Source of the DNA: Pseudomonadota bacterium
GTDB taxonomy: Bacteria; Pseudomonadota; Gammaproteobacteria; Pseudomonadales; Cellvibrionaceae
Assembly (NCBI GenBank): GCA_023416875.1
Contig: JAEZGT010000131.1
Span: 1-6,276, forward strand
DNA length: 6,276 nt
Direction of reading: 5' to 3'
The position numbers and the translations under genes are program-made. Positions 4,239 to 6,276 of the stretch are shown one piece after another. Every line of letters begins with the position of its first letter. Position 1 is the stretch's first letter. The notes below the pieces were generated by a model. It searched no databases and was not told the origin of the DNA. It was given only the letters and a program-made list of their open reading frames with translations.

Positions 4239-6276
4239 GGTTGCGAACTTGCCCTGGATTATTGGCAAAAAATAGCGCTTTCCCTTGATCTACATATTCC
4301 TGAATATGTTTTGGTTTGCCAAATAAATATCCCTGCAAAGATTCACAACCCTGGGCAATCAAAAAATCCCTCTGCGCTTCCGTTTCCACACCTTCTGCAA
4401 CCACTTTCAGATGCAGCTTGTGCGCCATGGCAATAATTGCGGTGGCAATTTCCGAACCGTGGGGGTCGTGAGGAATGTCCTCAACAAAAGAGCGGTCGAT
4501 CTTGAGACAGTTAATTGGGAAACGCTTGAGATAAGCCAGCGAACTATAGCCGGTGCCAAAGTCATCAATGGAGATCCGGCAACCCAGATCGCGCAAACGC
4601 CGCATCACATCGATCGCCATCTGCACATCATCCATTACTAGCGATTCGGTAAGCTCAAATTCGATTTGTTCGGGTTCGACTCCAGACTCCGCCATTATGC
4701 GTTTAATATCACGCAGCAGCGTACGCGAATAAAATTGGCGGCCGGACAAATTGACCGCGATTCCGGCGATGCCCACATTTTTTAAATAGCCTTTGTGTTG
4801 CGATAAGTGGAAGCATACTTGCTCCAACATTAACTGACCGAGACCATGAATAAGACCAGTCTCCTCCGCCAAGGCGACAAAACGCGCGGGACTTATTGGG
4901 CCGTCTTCAGGATCGAACCAGCGCACCAGCGCTTCCGCCCAAATCACTTTCCCCTCAGCCGATACTTGCGGCTGCAAATAGGCTTCGAGTGCCTGATTGC
5001 GAATAGCGTTGCGTAGTTTTTGCTCCATACGCAAGCTTTCACGCAACTCGAGATCCAGCTTATAAGAGAAGAAATTGACGCGATTGCGTCCCGATCCCTT
5101 TGCCTCGTAAAGCGCCATATCGGCATTACGCATCAAATCTTCCGCTTTTTCACCATCTGCCGGGTAAAGCGCAACGCCAATCGAAGCCCCAACTTCCAAT
5201 GTATGGGCTCCGACGGTAATCGGTAAATTCACCGCATCCAGAACGCGCTTCGCCAAACTGGTGACTTCCGATATTTCATTGACCGGCGCGAGCATAATCG
5301 TAAACTCGTCACCTCCCATACGCGATACAGCATCCTGCTCGCGCACTGCAGCACGAATTCTCTGTGCCTGCTGTTGCAGCAATTGATCACCACCGGCATG
5401 CCCCAGCAAATCATTGACTCGTTTGAAGTTATCCATATCGAGCACCAGTACAGCCGCCTTAGCGACACTGCGCTTGGCTTTTGCCAAGCCAAAACCCAAC
5501 AAATCAATAAAAAATCGCCGATTTGGCAACCCGGTAAGAGGATCGTAAAACGCGAGCTTTTCTAATTCTTTTTGCGCGTTTTTTAATTCCGTCACATCGG
5601 CCAGCGTGCCAATCATGCCTAAGCCTGCTGTCAAAGGCGCGACATTCTCCATCAAAAATTTTTCCCCACCCGTGTCTGTTTGATAGCGATATTCCACGAG
5701 CACAGCATGACTTTTTTGACGCGCCCGCTCCCAGTTAGAGTGATATAAGCCCACGTCATCTTTAACCACATGACTTTCATGTTTTTCCCAAGCACCGACA
5801 CCCGGCTGAGTGCCTGTAATTTTGTACCAGCGCTCATTGGCATAAACCAGTTTATTTTCGGCATCCAACTGGAAAATTCCGATGGGGGCATTGGAGGTGA
5901 GCGTGCGGAAGCGGTTTTCAGATGATTGCAAAGCAAGATTTTCACTGGCGAGATTGTCCAGCATACGATTAAACACATCCACCAACTCGCCGATTTCATC
6001 ATCACTGCGCTTGGTGGCACGCCTGGACGAATAAGCATCGTCGACAATAGCCTGTGCAGTCTCATGTAATTCTTCGAGTGGCCGTGCAACCGATCTCATA
6101 ACACGCTTCAGTATGCGCGTGACCAGCAGCAGAACTACGGCAATGAGCACGAGCAAAAGTGGAACAAAGAAGCGAAGATTCTCAAAAATGAAACTGCGAT
6201 TGGCTACCTCTGCAATGGTGCCTAGACTTTGGTCGAGATGCCACACCTCGCGCGTGGTAATCATCTGCCATCGCGT
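4234..6276 (-). CDS. Membrane HAMP-PAS-GGDEF-EAL protein, putative bifunctional c-di-GMP cyclase/phosphodiesterase, N-terminus cut
   Basis: The frame is open to the right edge. The ATG at 6264 is probably internal, because a transmembrane helix follows only about 30 residues later, as after a periplasmic sensor. Numbering here is from that Met (676 aa). In order: transmembrane helix (32-49), HAMP (about 50-105), PAS (about 116-230), GGDEF (about 237-400), EAL (about 415-660). The cyclase site is intact: GGDEF at 317-321, metal and substrate residues Asp276, Asn284 and Asp293, and the inhibitory I-site R308-x-x-D311 exactly five residues before GGDEF. The phosphodiesterase site is also intact: EAL 444-446, Asn505, Glu537, Asp567-Asp568 in DDFGTGYSS, Lys588, Glu624 and Gln644. 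It could therefore make and degrade the second messenger c-di-GMP at the inner membrane; which activity dominates cannot be read from sequence. It is convergent with the hslVU operon, 19 nt between stop codons, and its promoter lies outside the window. The signal sensed is unknown. Confidence 0.95.
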   Translation of the reverse strand, partial: TRWQMITTREVWHLDQSLGTIAEVANRSFIFENLRFFVPLLLVLIAVVLLLVTRILKRVMRSVARPLEELHETAQAIVDDAYSSRRATKRSDDEIGELVDVFNRMLDNLASENLALQSSENRFRTLTSNAPIGIFQLDAENKLVYANERWYKITGTQPGVGAWEKHESHVVKDDVGLYHSNWERARQKSHAVLVEYRYQTDTGGEKFLMENVAPLTAGLGMIGTLADVTELKNAQKELEKLAFYDPLTGLPNRRFFIDLLGFGLAKAKRSVAKAAVLVLDMDNFKRVNDLLGHAGGDQLLQQQAQRIRAAVREQDAVSRMGGDEFTIMLAPVNEISEVTSLAKRVLDAVNLPITVGAHTLEVGASIGVALYPADGEKAEDLMRNADMALYEAKGSGRNRVNFFSYKLDLELRESLRMEQKLRNAIRNQALEAYLQPQVSAEGKVIWAEALVRWFDPEDGPISPARFVALAEETGLIHGLGQLMLEQVCFHLSQHKGYLKNVGIAGIAVNLSGRQFYSRTLLRDIKRIMAESGVEPEQIEFELTESLVMDDVQMAIDVMRRLRDLGCRISIDDFGTGYSSLAYLKRFPINCLKIDRSFVEDIPHDPHGSEIATAIIAMAHKLHLKVVAEGVETEAQRDFLIAQGCESLQGYLFGKPKHIQEYVDQGKALFFANNPGQVRNQ

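Noticed and set aside
5652..6089. Minus-strand 145-codon frame inside the c-di-GMP gene
   Set aside because: It is an alternate frame of the PAS/HAMP coding region with no recognisable domain.
1..6276. Mobile element, CRISPR array, tRNA/rRNA gene, defence or toxin-antitoxin cassette
   Set aside because: All long segments are accounted for by conserved housekeeping or signalling genes; no transposase, regularly spaced repeats or tRNA-like cloverleaf was seen by eye.

Overview
The window comes from a gammaproteobacterial chromosome. The support is the core gene order (priA, an FtsN-like SPOR gene, hslV, hslU, a DUF971 gene), protein sequences closely resembling gammaproteobacterial versions, and a GC content a little above half by eye. 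The HslV amino terminus (MEQYRG before the catalytic Thr) and a large membrane GGDEF/EAL protein would fit a marine or soil lineage such as Cellvibrionales better than an enteric. That placement is inference from memory, not a computed result.

Layout. Positions 1-1218 (+) hold the C-terminal part of primosomal helicase PriA, cut by the left edge. Positions 1219-1321 are a short spacer with a possible sigma-70 -10 element. Positions 1322-1837 (+) encode a small single-pass membrane protein with a C-terminal SPOR domain, of the FtsN-like family that commonly precedes hslV. Positions 1838-1972 are non-coding and hold a good candidate heat-shock (sigma-32) promoter, an inverted repeat and a small leader hairpin. 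Positions 1973-2512 (hslV), 2520-3833 (hslU) and 3837-4214 (DUF971 protein) form a tight operon with gaps of 7 and 3 nt. A perfect 10-bp inverted repeat at 4213-4238 separates this operon from a convergent minus-strand gene. Positions 4234-6276 (-) encode a membrane-bound HAMP-PAS-GGDEF-EAL cyclic-di-GMP enzyme whose N-terminal sensor lies beyond the right edge.

How the genes work together. HslV (peptidase) and HslU (AAA+ unfoldase) form one ATP-dependent protease, and the sigma-32-like promoter fits its known heat-shock role. The DUF971 gene is probably co-transcribed, but its function is not evident. PriA (replication restart) and the SPOR protein (division or peptidoglycan binding) are conserved neighbours rather than members of the same pathway. 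The GGDEF/EAL protein is on the opposite strand and should be independently regulated. All key residues for both c-di-GMP synthesis and breakdown are present.

This is an ordinary housekeeping region. I found no mobile element, CRISPR array, RNA gene, toxin-antitoxin pair, defence cassette or convincing undescribed system. The most useful non-genic signals are the promoter and leader architecture upstream of hslV and the shared stem-loop between the convergent genes.
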